From NCBI GenBank assembly GCA_947087645.1, contig CAMUDN010000001.1:62001-126000 (forward strand): a stretch of 64,000 nt of DNA, read 5' to 3'. The notes beneath the pieces are model-generated. The model was not told the DNA's origin, searched no databases, and saw nothing but the letters and a program-made list of their open reading frames with translations. This document shows, in pieces, positions 24,779 to 32,417 of the stretch. This DNA is from an uncultured Bulleidia sp. (GTDB lineage: Bacteria > Bacillota_I > Bacilli_A > Erysipelotrichales > Erysipelotrichaceae). The translations under genes and the position numbers were made by a program. Position 1 is the first letter of the stretch. Every line of letters starts with the position of its first letter.

Positions 24779-25431
24779 AATAAGCGATACCCCAAGCCTC
24801 GAACTGTTTCAATTTGATAGGGAAGATTGGCTTCTTGCATTTTTTTGCGAAGTCTAGATACATTCACAGATAATGTATTTTCATCCACAAAATCTTCACT
24901 TTCCCAAAGATAATCCATGAGTTCTTCCCGTTTTAAAACATGTGGTGCTACTTTCATTAAATGTTTTAACATTTTGGCTTCATTAGGAGAGACAAGCAAC
25001 TCTGTTTCTCGATAAAAAAGTGATAATTCTTCTAAGCGTAATTCTTTATACTTCTCCCCTTTGAATTGAACTTGGCTTCTTCTTAAAATCGCCATGATTT
25101 TAGCAATCAATAAATCCGATGAAAAAGGCTTTTGTAAGAAATCATCCCCTCCCAAACTTAAAGCATGAATGATATTCATCTCTTCACTAGCACTTGATAA
25201 AAATAAAATAGGGGTAGTAGTTACATTACGTAATTTTGCACACCAATAAAAACCATCATAGTATGGTAAATGAATATCTAACATAATCAAATCTAATTGC
25301 TTATTTTTAACTTCCTGATCAACATTTTTAAAATCTTGACATATCCATACTTGATTATCCCATTTTTCTAATGCTTTTTTTATTTCATTAGCTAAATCAG
25401 CATCATCTTCTACTAAATAAATATAACTCAT
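24775..25431 (-). CDS. OmpR/PhoB-family response regulator (BceR-like)
   Basis: A 218-residue regulator with an N-terminal receiver domain (DD near residues 9-10, phospho-acceptor D in LDIHLPYYDGF near 54, K in FLQKPFS) and a C-terminal winged helix ending VRGLGYRLL. It should bind DNA after phosphorylation by the adjacent kinase and drive the ABC genes. TATAAT lies six bases before its ATG with no Shine-Dalgarno site, so it may be expressed from a leaderless mRNA. Confidence 0.92.
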   Translation of the reverse strand: MSYIYLVEDDADLANEIKKALEKWDNQVWICQDFKNVDQEVKNKQLDLIMLDIHLPYYDGFYWCAKLRNVTTTPILFLSSASEEMNIIHALSLGGDDFLQKPFSSDLLIAKIMAILRRSQVQFKGEKYKELRLEELSLFYRETELLVSPNEAKMLKHLMKVAPHVLKREELMDYLWESEDFVDENTLSVNVSRLRKKMQEANLPYQIETVRGLGYRLL

Positions 25432-25437
25432 AGATAA

Positions 25438-25443
25438 ATTATA
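25438..25443 (-). promoter_or_regulatory. -10 box of the response-regulator gene, candidate leaderless
   Basis: TATAAT, six bases, then ATG on the - strand. No good -35 box is present at 17 bases; TTAGAA at 19 bases is the best match. It lies at the end of the methyltransferase gene. Confidence 0.45.
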
Positions 25444-25464
25444 AACTTTTTTAGCAAAAAAATT

Positions 25465-26040
25465 CTAAAGAATTCTTTTAGAAACAGCAATACCATCACC
25501 TACTGTTAAATAAAAATCGGTTTGAAAACGGTAATCTTTCCTAAGTCGCTCACGAAACTTTCTTATTTTACTTACTAGCTGTTTAGTACTTCGATTATGA
25601 CTCAAAGAATTATTTTCTACCATCCCATGAAACATTAAATTATCAAAAATAAAATAAGTACCTATTACCGTATTCATCAAAAAGTGTTCTAAATATCTTG
25701 CATACTGTGCTTTTGCTGCATCAATAAATACTAAATCATAAACCTTGTTTGTTTTAAAAATAGCAGCATCTGTTAAATATACATTAATTTGTTTTTCTAA
25801 ATGTTCTTTTTTTATATTTGCAACTGCTTGAATATATCTTTCCACATTTATTTCTAATGTATCTATTTTTAAATCAAAATATACTTTAGCCATTTGTATT
25901 GCTGAATAACCGATAGCTGTACCAACTTCTAAAATATTTTGGATTTCACTATGAGCTTTTAAGAAAGATAATAAAAACAATAAGCCTTCATCTTGTATAA
26001 TTGGTATATGGTCTTTAAAAGCTTTTTCTTTTAATTGCAT
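25465..26040 (-). CDS. O-methyltransferase (TrmR/YrrM or caffeoyl-CoA OMT family)
   Basis: A 191-residue SAM-dependent methyltransferase. Motif I is ILEVGTAIGYSAIQMA; acidic motif II is IDTLEIN; YDLVFIDAAKAQY (metal and substrate site) and FDNLMFHGMV follow. In Bacillus subtilis the homologue TrmR methylates 5-hydroxyuridine at the wobble position of tRNA; that role is likely here but small-molecule O-methylation cannot be excluded. The promoter places its -10 box six bases before the ATG with no Shine-Dalgarno. Confidence 0.83.
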   Translation of the reverse strand: MQLKEKAFKDHIPIIQDEGLLFLLSFLKAHSEIQNILEVGTAIGYSAIQMAKVYFDLKIDTLEINVERYIQAVANIKKEHLEKQINVYLTDAAIFKTNKVYDLVFIDAAKAQYARYLEHFLMNTVIGTYFIFDNLMFHGMVENNSLSHNRSTKQLVSKIRKFRERLRKDYRFQTDFYLTVGDGIAVSKRIL

Positions 26041-26046
26041 ACTTTC

Positions 26047-26076
26047 ATTTTACTTTGATTTACAATCTAGTTACAA
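26047..26076 (-). promoter_or_regulatory. Promoter of the O-methyltransferase gene, candidate leaderless
   Basis: TTGTAA (26076-26071), an 18-base spacer and TAAAAT (26052-26047), then six bases (GAAAGT) and ATG on the - strand. This is among the most complete leaderless candidates in the window. Confidence 0.6.
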
Positions 26077-26081
26077 GTATA

Positions 26082-26116
26082 AAAAATTAGAAATGATTTT
26101 TTCATTTCTAATTTTT
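26082..26116. terminator. Terminator downstream of the sigma-like gene
   Basis: AAAAATTAGAAATGA pairs with TCATTTCTAATTTTT; the symmetric A/T flanks allow function on either strand, but only the leftward sigma-like gene needs it. Confidence 0.75.
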
Positions 26117-26146
26117 TTCTTCATTATCACTTGTAAATACTAATAA

Positions 26147-27175
26147 TTATTTCTTAATAAATTGCACATAACCACTAGGATTAGCAATCCACTTACTATC
26201 AGCAATACGATACCAAGTATAACCATCAGCTTCTTTAGTTTCCCATACATCAAAACTATCATTTTCATTTAATGTACCTAAATCATCTGCTTTAGTAGAA
26301 GCACTTTTCCGTACATGTAATCCTGATTTTAAAATTTTAACTTTGCCTAATGTCTTTTTTTCTTTTGTTGGCGTTTCTGTTACTTGTTTATTATCTGTTG
26401 TTTGTTGCACAGGTTCTTCGTGTACAACTTTTTCTTTGTTTTTATTTCCTAAGAAATAATCTAATGCAAACCACTCAACAACAAGAATAATTACACCCGC
26501 AAGGATATAAATCAAAGTTGATTTCCAACTCTTTTTAGGTTTATTTACTTCCTTTTTATTTACAACCATTTGGGCAAAATCATCTTTTTTACTAACCTTT
26601 TGATTATCTAAAACAGGTTGTATTTTAGTTACTTTAAATTCTGTCAACAGCTTACTATATTCATCAAAAGATATTCCTGATGCATTTAAATAATTTTTCG
26701 CACTTGTTAATAACTGTGATACTGTATCTGTGGATAAATGAACAATATTTTTGATTTCTTCAATATCAAGTAAACGAAAAGCAGCTAAATTTAATACTGT
26801 TCTTTCAGCATCACTTAAACCATCGCTATAAGCAAATATCTTTACCCACTTATTTTCATCATCTAATAAACCAACTTCTTTATGATTACCTATTTCCATA
26901 GGATTCAAAGGTAAAATACTTTCCATTGCTTTCTTCATTGTTTCATCAACAACCCAACTATCAAAATCATCAATATGATTTATAGCTTCATCTAAATGAG
27001 TAAAAATCTTTGTAATGGCATTTTTAGCAATCAATTTAGCTAAATCTTTATTACCTGTATATAATTTGGCATGACGATATATATCCTGTTGATATTGATG
27101 AACTAATTTATTTAAATCATTGGCACTACCTTTTTTAGCTTCAAGAAGAATACTTTTTAATATCTGTTTATCCAT
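26147..27175 (-). CDS. Membrane-anchored sigma-factor-like protein with extracellular SH3b domain
   Basis: A 342-residue fusion. The cytoplasmic part resembles an ECF sigma factor: a region-2-like helical domain (about 10-90, DLNKLVHQYQQDIYRHA through FDSWVVDETMKKAM) and a region-4-like helix-turn-helix (about 118-165, LSDAERTVLNLAAFRLLDIEEI). A single TM helix follows (about 222-242, LIYILAGVIILVVEWFAL), then a charged linker and a C-terminal SH3b domain (about 275-340, SGLHVRKSASTKADDLG ... YTWYRIADSKW) outside the cell. SH3b domains often bind wall components. Region 2 is degenerate, so it may not be an active sigma factor. It lies 26 bases after a lipoprotein gene in one operon. Confidence 0.75.
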   Translation of the reverse strand: MDKQILKSILLEAKKGSANDLNKLVHQYQQDIYRHAKLYTGNKDLAKLIAKNAITKIFTHLDEAINHIDDFDSWVVDETMKKAMESILPLNPMEIGNHKEVGLLDDENKWVKIFAYSDGLSDAERTVLNLAAFRLLDIEEIKNIVHLSTDTVSQLLTSAKNYLNASGISFDEYSKLLTEFKVTKIQPVLDNQKVSKKDDFAQMVVNKKEVNKPKKSWKSTLIYILAGVIILVVEWFALDYFLGNKNKEKVVHEEPVQQTTDNKQVTETPTKEKKTLGKVKILKSGLHVRKSASTKADDLGTLNENDSFDVWETKEADGYTWYRIADSKWIANPSGYVQFIKK

Positions 27176-27201
27176 AATTACCTCTTACTTACTATTATAA
27201 T

Positions 27202-28317
27202 CTATTTTTTAAATTCTATGAAATCAATTGTATTAAGTCCACAATAATATAATTCAAGTTTAAAATAATCACGTATTTTTTGAAGTTGTTTAATATTATC
27301 TGCAGAACATGTTTTAGACTTAGCACTATTATTAAAATTATAAGTACAACTACCTGTACTGGCAATGTCGCTTTGCCAATTATAACTATATGCAATACTA
27401 TAATTTTTATACTGAAATGTTTGATTATTAAAGAAAAATGTATATTCTTCATTATCATTAAATACATTTCGATATTCTTGTTCACTTATTTTTTTATAAT
27501 GCAAACGATTTATTAATCTTTTCTTCAGTGTATCTAATACATTTGTCTCTGGTATATCATTTATTCCATCTTGTGCTTTAATTTGATCAGGCTTTATATT
27601 TTTAAAATAAACATATTCTTTTTCTGCTTTTTTCTGTTCATTAGAGATATTTAGTTTAGTTTGCCCAATTTTATTCTTTTCCATTTTTGACTGATACTCT
27701 ATTGTCACTATTTGATTATTTTTTTTAATTTCTAAAATAAATTTAGCTTCTTCAAAAATAAGATCATTCGCTTTAAAAGTATCAATTATTTCATTTTCTT
27801 TTATGTTTAAAGATAAATTTTTATCAAAATTATAGTGATTATAACGTTTTAAAAATATTTCTTTAGCTATCTTTGAATGATATGAAAAAGTATAAATATT
27901 ATTTTCACACTTATAACTTGTTAATTGATCTTTTCTAATATCTTTTATAGCCTCTATTGGTACCAATAATGTTTTAATTAAATCTTCAATATGCATATTT
28001 TCATAATAATTAACACCATTAAAAGTATTATATAATTTGCCATCATAATAATTACCTTTTATATGTGATACTTCACCTTTAGTGTTAATATTTTGCGAAA
28101 TAGTTGCTTCTGTACCATCTCGTTGAAATAAAGCATCTTGAGCATAAGTATCTAATACTTTATCCCCCATCTTAAGAGTATATTGTGAATGTAGAGCAAC
28201 TGTATAATTAGTTAAGTTATTACTTTTTGGTAATCCTATCGATGTTGGTATCGTTTTATGACATCCTTGGCAAATAATTAATATAAAGCAAAATAAATTA
28301 ATGAATAATTTTTTCAT
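27202..28317 (-). CDS. Putative lipoprotein of unknown function
   Basis: A 371-residue protein with a signal peptide (MKKLFINLFCFILIICQGC) ending in a lipobox-like cysteine at residue 19. The -3 residue is Cys rather than Leu, so the lipobox is atypical. I do not recognise the mature domain; it is Lys/Asn/Ile-rich with many beta-type segments (FSYHSKIAKEIF, VTIEYQSKMEKNKIGQTKL). The C-terminal part has three cysteines (TGSCTYNF, KSKTCSAD, YYCGLN) that could form a disulfide. It precedes the sigma-like/SH3b gene in the same operon, which suggests a shared envelope pathway. Confidence 0.7.
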   Translation of the reverse strand: MKKLFINLFCFILIICQGCHKTIPTSIGLPKSNNLTNYTVALHSQYTLKMGDKVLDTYAQDALFQRDGTEATISQNINTKGEVSHIKGNYYDGKLYNTFNGVNYYENMHIEDLIKTLLVPIEAIKDIRKDQLTSYKCENNIYTFSYHSKIAKEIFLKRYNHYNFDKNLSLNIKENEIIDTFKANDLIFEEAKFILEIKKNNQIVTIEYQSKMEKNKIGQTKLNISNEQKKAEKEYVYFKNIKPDQIKAQDGINDIPETNVLDTLKKRLINRLHYKKISEQEYRNVFNDNEEYTFFFNNQTFQYKNYSIAYSYNWQSDIASTGSCTYNFNNSAKSKTCSADNIKQLQKIRDYFKLELYYCGLNTIDFIEFKK

Positions 28318-28414
28318 ATACTAATTTTACCTTATTTTTAAATTACAAGTAATAAAAATATTTCTTTTCATTTTTATTTAATTTAGCGTATATTTAGAAA
28401 GGAGGTCTTTATTA

Positions 28415-29110
28415 ATGACAAACAAGGAAATATTAGAAGCAATAAAAAATCAATTAATTGTATCATGCCAAGCATTACCAGAAGAACCACTTCATTCGTC
28501 ATTTATCATGGGAAGAATGGCATTAGCTGCTTTGCAAGGTGGTGCTAAAGGTATTCGGGCTAATACAATTGAAGATATTAAAGAAATTAAAAAAATGGTT
28601 AATCTACCAATTATCGGAATTATCAAAAAAGTTTATGCTGATCAACCGCATGTATATATTACACCAACCATTAATGAAGTAGATGCTCTTGTAAAAGAAG
28701 GAGTTGATATTATTGCCATTGATGCAACTAAACGGAAACATCCATTTAATTTATCAATTGATGATTTATTTAAAAATATTCGGCAGAAATATCCACACCA
28801 ATTATTTATGGCTGATACTTCTGATTTAGAGGAAGGGTTACATGCGGCTAAGATTGGATTTGACTTAGTCGGTACTACTTTAGCTAGCTATACGGATTAT
28901 ACTAAAGGTATATCATTACCACCTTATTTTTTATTAAAAGAATTAGTCTCCAAATGTCCTGTCCCAATTATAGCAGAAGGTAATATATCGACTCCTGAGC
29001 AATGTCGCCATGCAATGGATATAGGAGTACATGCTGTTGTCGTTGGCAGTGCTATTACCCGTCCACGTGAAATTACGAAAAAATTTATACAAGCTTTAAT
29101 ACAAAAATGA
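28415..29110 (+). CDS. nanE: N-acetylmannosamine-6-phosphate 2-epimerase
   Basis: Converts ManNAc-6-P to GlcNAc-6-P in sialic acid or ManNAc catabolism. A 231-residue TIM-barrel protein with the NanE motifs GGAKGIRANTIEDI, PIIGIIKK, IAIDATKRKHP, MADTSDLEEG, GTTLASYT and IIAEGNISTPEQ; the catalytic Lys lies in the TKRKHP region. AGAAAGGAGG gives a strong ribosome-binding site. No other nan genes are in the window, so it stands alone here; it could salvage amino sugars for wall or capsule precursors. Confidence 0.92.
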   Translation: MTNKEILEAIKNQLIVSCQALPEEPLHSSFIMGRMALAALQGGAKGIRANTIEDIKEIKKMVNLPIIGIIKKVYADQPHVYITPTINEVDALVKEGVDIIAIDATKRKHPFNLSIDDLFKNIRQKYPHQLFMADTSDLEEGLHAAKIGFDLVGTTLASYTDYTKGISLPPYFLLKELVSKCPVPIIAEGNISTPEQCRHAMDIGVHAVVVGSAITRPREITKKFIQALIQK

Positions 29111-29171
29111 TAATTTAATTTTTATAACTTTATTATCCACACTTTAATGCTAATTATTAATCTCATAATAT

Positions 29172-29220
29172 AAAAGTGAACCCCCTTAAGTTATTAATAA
29201 CTTTTAGGGATTCACTTTTT
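29172..29220. terminator. Bidirectional terminator between nanE and rplQ
   Basis: AAAAGTGAA and TTCACTTTTT flank a partly paired middle (CCCCCTTAAG ... CTTTTAGGG). It can end nanE on the + strand and the ribosomal operon on the - strand. Confidence 0.8.
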
Positions 29221-29225
29221 ATCTA

Positions 29226-29588
29226 CTATACCAATTCAATAAATGCCATTGGTGCAGCATCACCACGACGTACACCTGATTTAGTAACTCTTGTGTAACC
29301 ACCATTACGATTTACATATTTAGGTCCTACTTCTTCAAATAATTTTTGTAGAACTGTTTTTTGTGTTTCTTCATTAGCTACTACATCACGAACATATGAT
29401 GCTGCTTGACGACGTGCAGATAAATCACCTTTCTTTGCTAAAGTAACAAGATGATCAACTACCGAACGCATATCCTTAGCTTTAGCTTCCGTTGTCTCAA
29501 CACGACCATGTAAAATGACAGATGTTGCTAAATTTCTTAACATTGCTTTACGATGATCAGCATTACGTCCAAATTTACGATTCCACAT
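29226..29588 (-). CDS. rplQ: 50S ribosomal protein L17
   Basis: Last gene of the S10-spc-alpha cluster. The 120-residue protein begins MWNRKFGRNADHRKAMLRNLATS and ends AAPMAFIELV, both typical of L17. It follows rpoA by 12 bases, the normal bacterial order. Nothing further is attached: the ecfA transporter genes that often follow in Bacillus are absent and a terminator comes next. Confidence 0.96.
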   Translation of the reverse strand: MWNRKFGRNADHRKAMLRNLATSVILHGRVETTEAKAKDMRSVVDHLVTLAKKGDLSARRQAASYVRDVVANEETQKTVLQKLFEEVGPKYVNRNGGYTRVTKSGVRRGDAAPMAFIELV

Positions 29589-29600
29589 AATATTCCTCCA

Positions 29601-30560
29601 TTATTCAAAGGTCTTAAAGCCAAAGCCCATTTCCATTAGCTTGTCTTTAACTTCCTTAAGTGATTTCTTACCAAGATTACGTACACGCATCATTTCATCT
29701 TCTGTCTTTTGCGTTAATTCATCAACAGTCTGAATACCAGCACGTTTTAAGCAGTTATAAGAGCGAACAGATAAATCAAGATCTTCAATCATCATTTGAT
29801 TACCCTTATTTGGTTTTTCTGCTACATCTTGTTTAATAACACTATCAGCAACCATAATTTCATCACTAATACTAGCAACAATCTCTAAATGATCCATTAA
29901 AATTTTCGCTGCCATTGATAATGCTTTTTGTGGATTAATTGAACCATCTGTTGTTATTTCCATTGTTAATTTATCATATTTAACATTTTCACCAACTCTT
30001 GTAGGTTCAACAGCATAAGCAACTTTTTTCACTGGTGTATAAATAGAATCTGTATATACAGTTCCAATACCTTGTGATACACCTGAGCGTAATTGCTTAT
30101 TAATATCTGCACTAACGTATCCACGACCATTTTGTACTTTAATTTCCATTTCAAGTGTTGCACCATCTTCAAGATTAGCAATAACTAATTCTTTATTTAC
30201 AACTTCTACTTGAGCAGGAACAATAAGATCACCTGCTGTAACAACACCTGATCCCTTTGCTGAAATATGTAAAGTATATTCTTCATCATCTTCAATCTTC
30301 ATAATCAATTGTTTAAGATTTAAGATGATCATTGAAACATCTTCACGTACTCCTGCAATTGAAGTAAACTCATGATAAACTTGATCTACTTTAATCGAAA
30401 ATACAGCTGCTCCCGGCAATGAGGAAAGTAGAACACGACGAAGTGCGTTCCCGATTGTGGTACCAAATCCTCTCTCTAATGGAGATAGGACAAATTTACC
30501 GTAGTTTTCAGATTCAACATATTCTTGAACTTCAAAATCGGCACGTTCAAATTTTTGCAT
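29601..30560 (-). CDS. rpoA: DNA-directed RNA polymerase subunit alpha
   Basis: A 319-residue assembly and regulatory subunit of RNA polymerase. The N-terminal dimerisation domain includes GKFVLSPLERGFGTTIGNALRRVLLSS and the C-terminal domain includes DLSVRSYNCLKRAGIQTVDEL and VRNLGKKSLKEV, which contacts UP elements and regulators. The two domains are joined by a Lys/Glu/Asn-rich linker. It lies between rpsK and rplQ. Confidence 0.97.
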   Translation of the reverse strand: MQKFERADFEVQEYVESENYGKFVLSPLERGFGTTIGNALRRVLLSSLPGAAVFSIKVDQVYHEFTSIAGVREDVSMIILNLKQLIMKIEDDEEYTLHISAKGSGVVTAGDLIVPAQVEVVNKELVIANLEDGATLEMEIKVQNGRGYVSADINKQLRSGVSQGIGTVYTDSIYTPVKKVAYAVEPTRVGENVKYDKLTMEITTDGSINPQKALSMAAKILMDHLEIVASISDEIMVADSVIKQDVAEKPNKGNQMMIEDLDLSVRSYNCLKRAGIQTVDELTQKTEDEMMRVRNLGKKSLKEVKDKLMEMGFGFKTFE

Positions 30561-30583
30561 GTTTCAATCCTCCTTTTCTTTCC

Positions 30584-30988
30584 TTAACCACGAGGTCTCT
30601 TTGGTGGACGACAACCGTTATGAGGAATAGGAGTTACATCATTAATTGCCGTGATACTTAAACCGGCTGTTTGTAAAGAACGTACCGCTGCTTCACGACC
30701 AGCACCCGGTCCTTTAACATTTACTTCCACACTCTTCATTCCTTGTTGTACAGCTGCTTTACCAGCTGCTTCAGCTGTTAACTGAGCAACATATGGAGTA
30801 GATTTACGTGATCCTTTATATCCTAAAGCACCAGCTGAACTCCAAGCAACAACATTACCAGCTTCATCTGATATTGTTACAATTGTATTATTAAATGTTG
30901 AATGAATATGGGCGATTCCTTTAGCGACATTGCGACGTACTTTTTTCTTACGTACAACAGCACCCTTTTTCTTAGTATTAGTTGCCAT
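30584..30988 (-). CDS. rpsK: 30S ribosomal protein S11
   Basis: A 134-residue platform protein of the small subunit near the E site. Recognisable by AHIHSTFNNTIVTISDEAGN, WSSAGALGYKGSRKSTPYVAQ and the C-terminal DVTPIPHNGCRPPKRPRG. The N-terminus is Lys-rich (MATNTKKKGAVVRKKKVRR). Located 12 bases after rpsM. Confidence 0.97.
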   Translation of the reverse strand: MATNTKKKGAVVRKKKVRRNVAKGIAHIHSTFNNTIVTISDEAGNVVAWSSAGALGYKGSRKSTPYVAQLTAEAAGKAAVQQGMKSVEVNVKGPGAGREAAVRSLQTAGLSITAINDVTPIPHNGCRPPKRPRG

Positions 30989-31000
30989 ATTATCCTCCTA

Positions 31001-31366
31001 TTACTTCTTCTTATTGGCCACTGTACGACGTGGACCTTTTCTTGTACGAGCATTTGTCTTTGTTCTTTGACCACGAACAGGTAATCCTTTTCTATGGCGC
31101 ATACCACGATAAGAACCAATTTCCATTAAACGTTTAATATCTAATGCTCGATCACGACGTAAGTCACCTTCCGTCTTAATTGCATCAACTTGGTTACGAA
31201 TCGCTGTTTCTTGCTCATCACTTAATTCTGATGTTCTTGTTTGCGGATCGATACCACATTCAGCTAAAATTTTCTTCGCTGTTGTAGGACCAATACCATA
31301 AATATATGTTAATGATATTCCGATCACTTTATGACGTGGAATATCAACACCGGCAATACGTGGCAT
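31001..31366 (-). CDS. rpsM: 30S ribosomal protein S13
   Basis: A 121-residue head protein contacting the P-site tRNA and the inter-subunit bridge. Begins MPRIAGVDIPRHKVIGISLTYIYGIG and ends in the basic tail RTKTNARTRKGPRRTVANKKK that reaches the tRNA. It follows rpmJ in the standard infA-rpmJ-rpsM order. Confidence 0.97.
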   Translation of the reverse strand: MPRIAGVDIPRHKVIGISLTYIYGIGPTTAKKILAECGIDPQTRTSELSDEQETAIRNQVDAIKTEGDLRRDRALDIKRLMEIGSYRGMRHRKGLPVRGQRTKTNARTRKGPRRTVANKKK

Positions 31367-31384
31367 ATCTATTTCCTCCCTTTA

Positions 31385-31498
31385 TTAACCCTGTCTTTGT
31401 TTGTGCTTAGGGTTTTCGCAGATTACCATAACTACACCTTTACGTTTGATAACTCTGCACTTATCACAAATTGGTTTTACTGATGGTCTAACTTTCAT
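31385..31498 (-). CDS. rpmJ: 50S ribosomal protein L36
   Basis: A 37-residue protein, too short for most ORF lists, reading MKVRPSVKPICDKC...MVICENPKHKQRQG. The C-x-x-C and the later Cys and His (CENPKH) form the zinc ribbon, so this is the zinc-binding paralogue. CCAGGAGG lies before its ATG. It sits between infA and rpsM, as in nearly all bacteria. Confidence 0.95.
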   Translation of the reverse strand: MKVRPSVKPICDKCRVIKRKGVVMVICENPKHKQRQG

Positions 31499-31528
31499 TT
31501 TTGTGCCTCCTGGACATTTCTATTGTAA

Positions 31529-31747
31529 TTACTTATGACGATAAGTAATGCGCCCACGTGTTAAATCATATGGTGAAATTTCAACTGTAACCCGATCTCC
31601 CGGTAAAATGCGAATGTAATTCATACGGATTTTACCAGCAACGTGGGCTCGGATTTCGTGACCATTTTGAAGTTTCACTAAGAAGTTCGCATTTGGAAGA
31701 GTTTCTTCCACTACGCCTTCAATTTCAATAACATCTTGCTTACCCAT
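31529..31747 (-). CDS. infA: Translation initiation factor IF-1
   Basis: A 72-residue S1/OB-fold factor that occupies the A site of the 30S subunit during initiation. Motifs: MGKQDVIEIEGVVEETLPNA, LQNGHEIRAHVAGKIRMNYIRI and SPYDLTRGRITYRHK. Its start overlaps the 3' end of adk by eight bases. In Bacillus, map lies between adk and infA; here there is no room for it. Confidence 0.97.
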   Translation of the reverse strand: MGKQDVIEIEGVVEETLPNANFLVKLQNGHEIRAHVAGKIRMNYIRILPGDRVTVEISPYDLTRGRITYRHK

Positions 31748-32408
31748 TTATTTTCCTTTGTTTTATATCATCTAAAACAGTCTGAATATCAGCAAACACT
31801 TTTTCGGTTGACTGACTTGCATCAATGTTTTTAACAATACCTTGTTCTTCATAATAATGAACAACTGGTTCAGTTTGATTTTTATATTCTTCCATACGTA
31901 CTTGTAATTGTGCTAGCGTATCATCCTTGCGCTGAACTAATTCTCCACCACATACATCACAAACCCCATTCTTTAGAGATGGATGATTTTTAATATGATA
32001 AATAGCACCACATTTCTTACAAATACGTCGACCGGTAATACGCTCAGTTAAAACTGATAAATCGACATTTAAAACTAAAGCAACTTCTACTGAACGTTTT
32101 ATTTTTTTGGTCATCATCGTTAAATCAGTTGCTTGGCCTAGTGACCGAGGAAAGCCATCAAGCAAATAACCATTTGCACAATCATCTTTTTGAAGGCGAT
32201 CCTCAACCATATCATTAACCAAAGAGTCAGGTACTAACTTCCCTTGCTCCATATATTCTTTAGCTTTTAAACCTAAAGGAGTATTGTTTTTGATATTCTC
32301 GCGAAACATATCACCTGTTGAAATATGAGGAACATTATATTTAGTAGAAATTTCTTTAGACATTGTTCCTTTTCCTGCTCCCGCAGGTCCCATAATGAGA
32401 ATGTTCAT
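31740..32408 (-). CDS. adk: Adenylate kinase, zinc-LID type
   Basis: Interconverts ATP + AMP and 2 ADP. A 222-residue P-loop enzyme with GPAGAGKGT at residues 7-15, the AMP-binding DGFPRSLGQA, and a long LID domain whose four cysteines (CKKC and CDVC) bind structural zinc, as is usual in Gram-positives. It lies in the classic secY-adk neighbourhood, nine bases after secY, and overlaps infA. Confidence 0.96.
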   Translation of the reverse strand: MNILIMGPAGAGKGTMSKEISTKYNVPHISTGDMFRENIKNNTPLGLKAKEYMEQGKLVPDSLVNDMVEDRLQKDDCANGYLLDGFPRSLGQATDLTMMTKKIKRSVEVALVLNVDLSVLTERITGRRICKKCGAIYHIKNHPSLKNGVCDVCGGELVQRKDDTLAQLQVRMEEYKNQTEPVVHYYEEQGIVKNIDASQSTEKVFADIQTVLDDIKQRKING

Positions 32409-32417
32409 ATAAACCTC

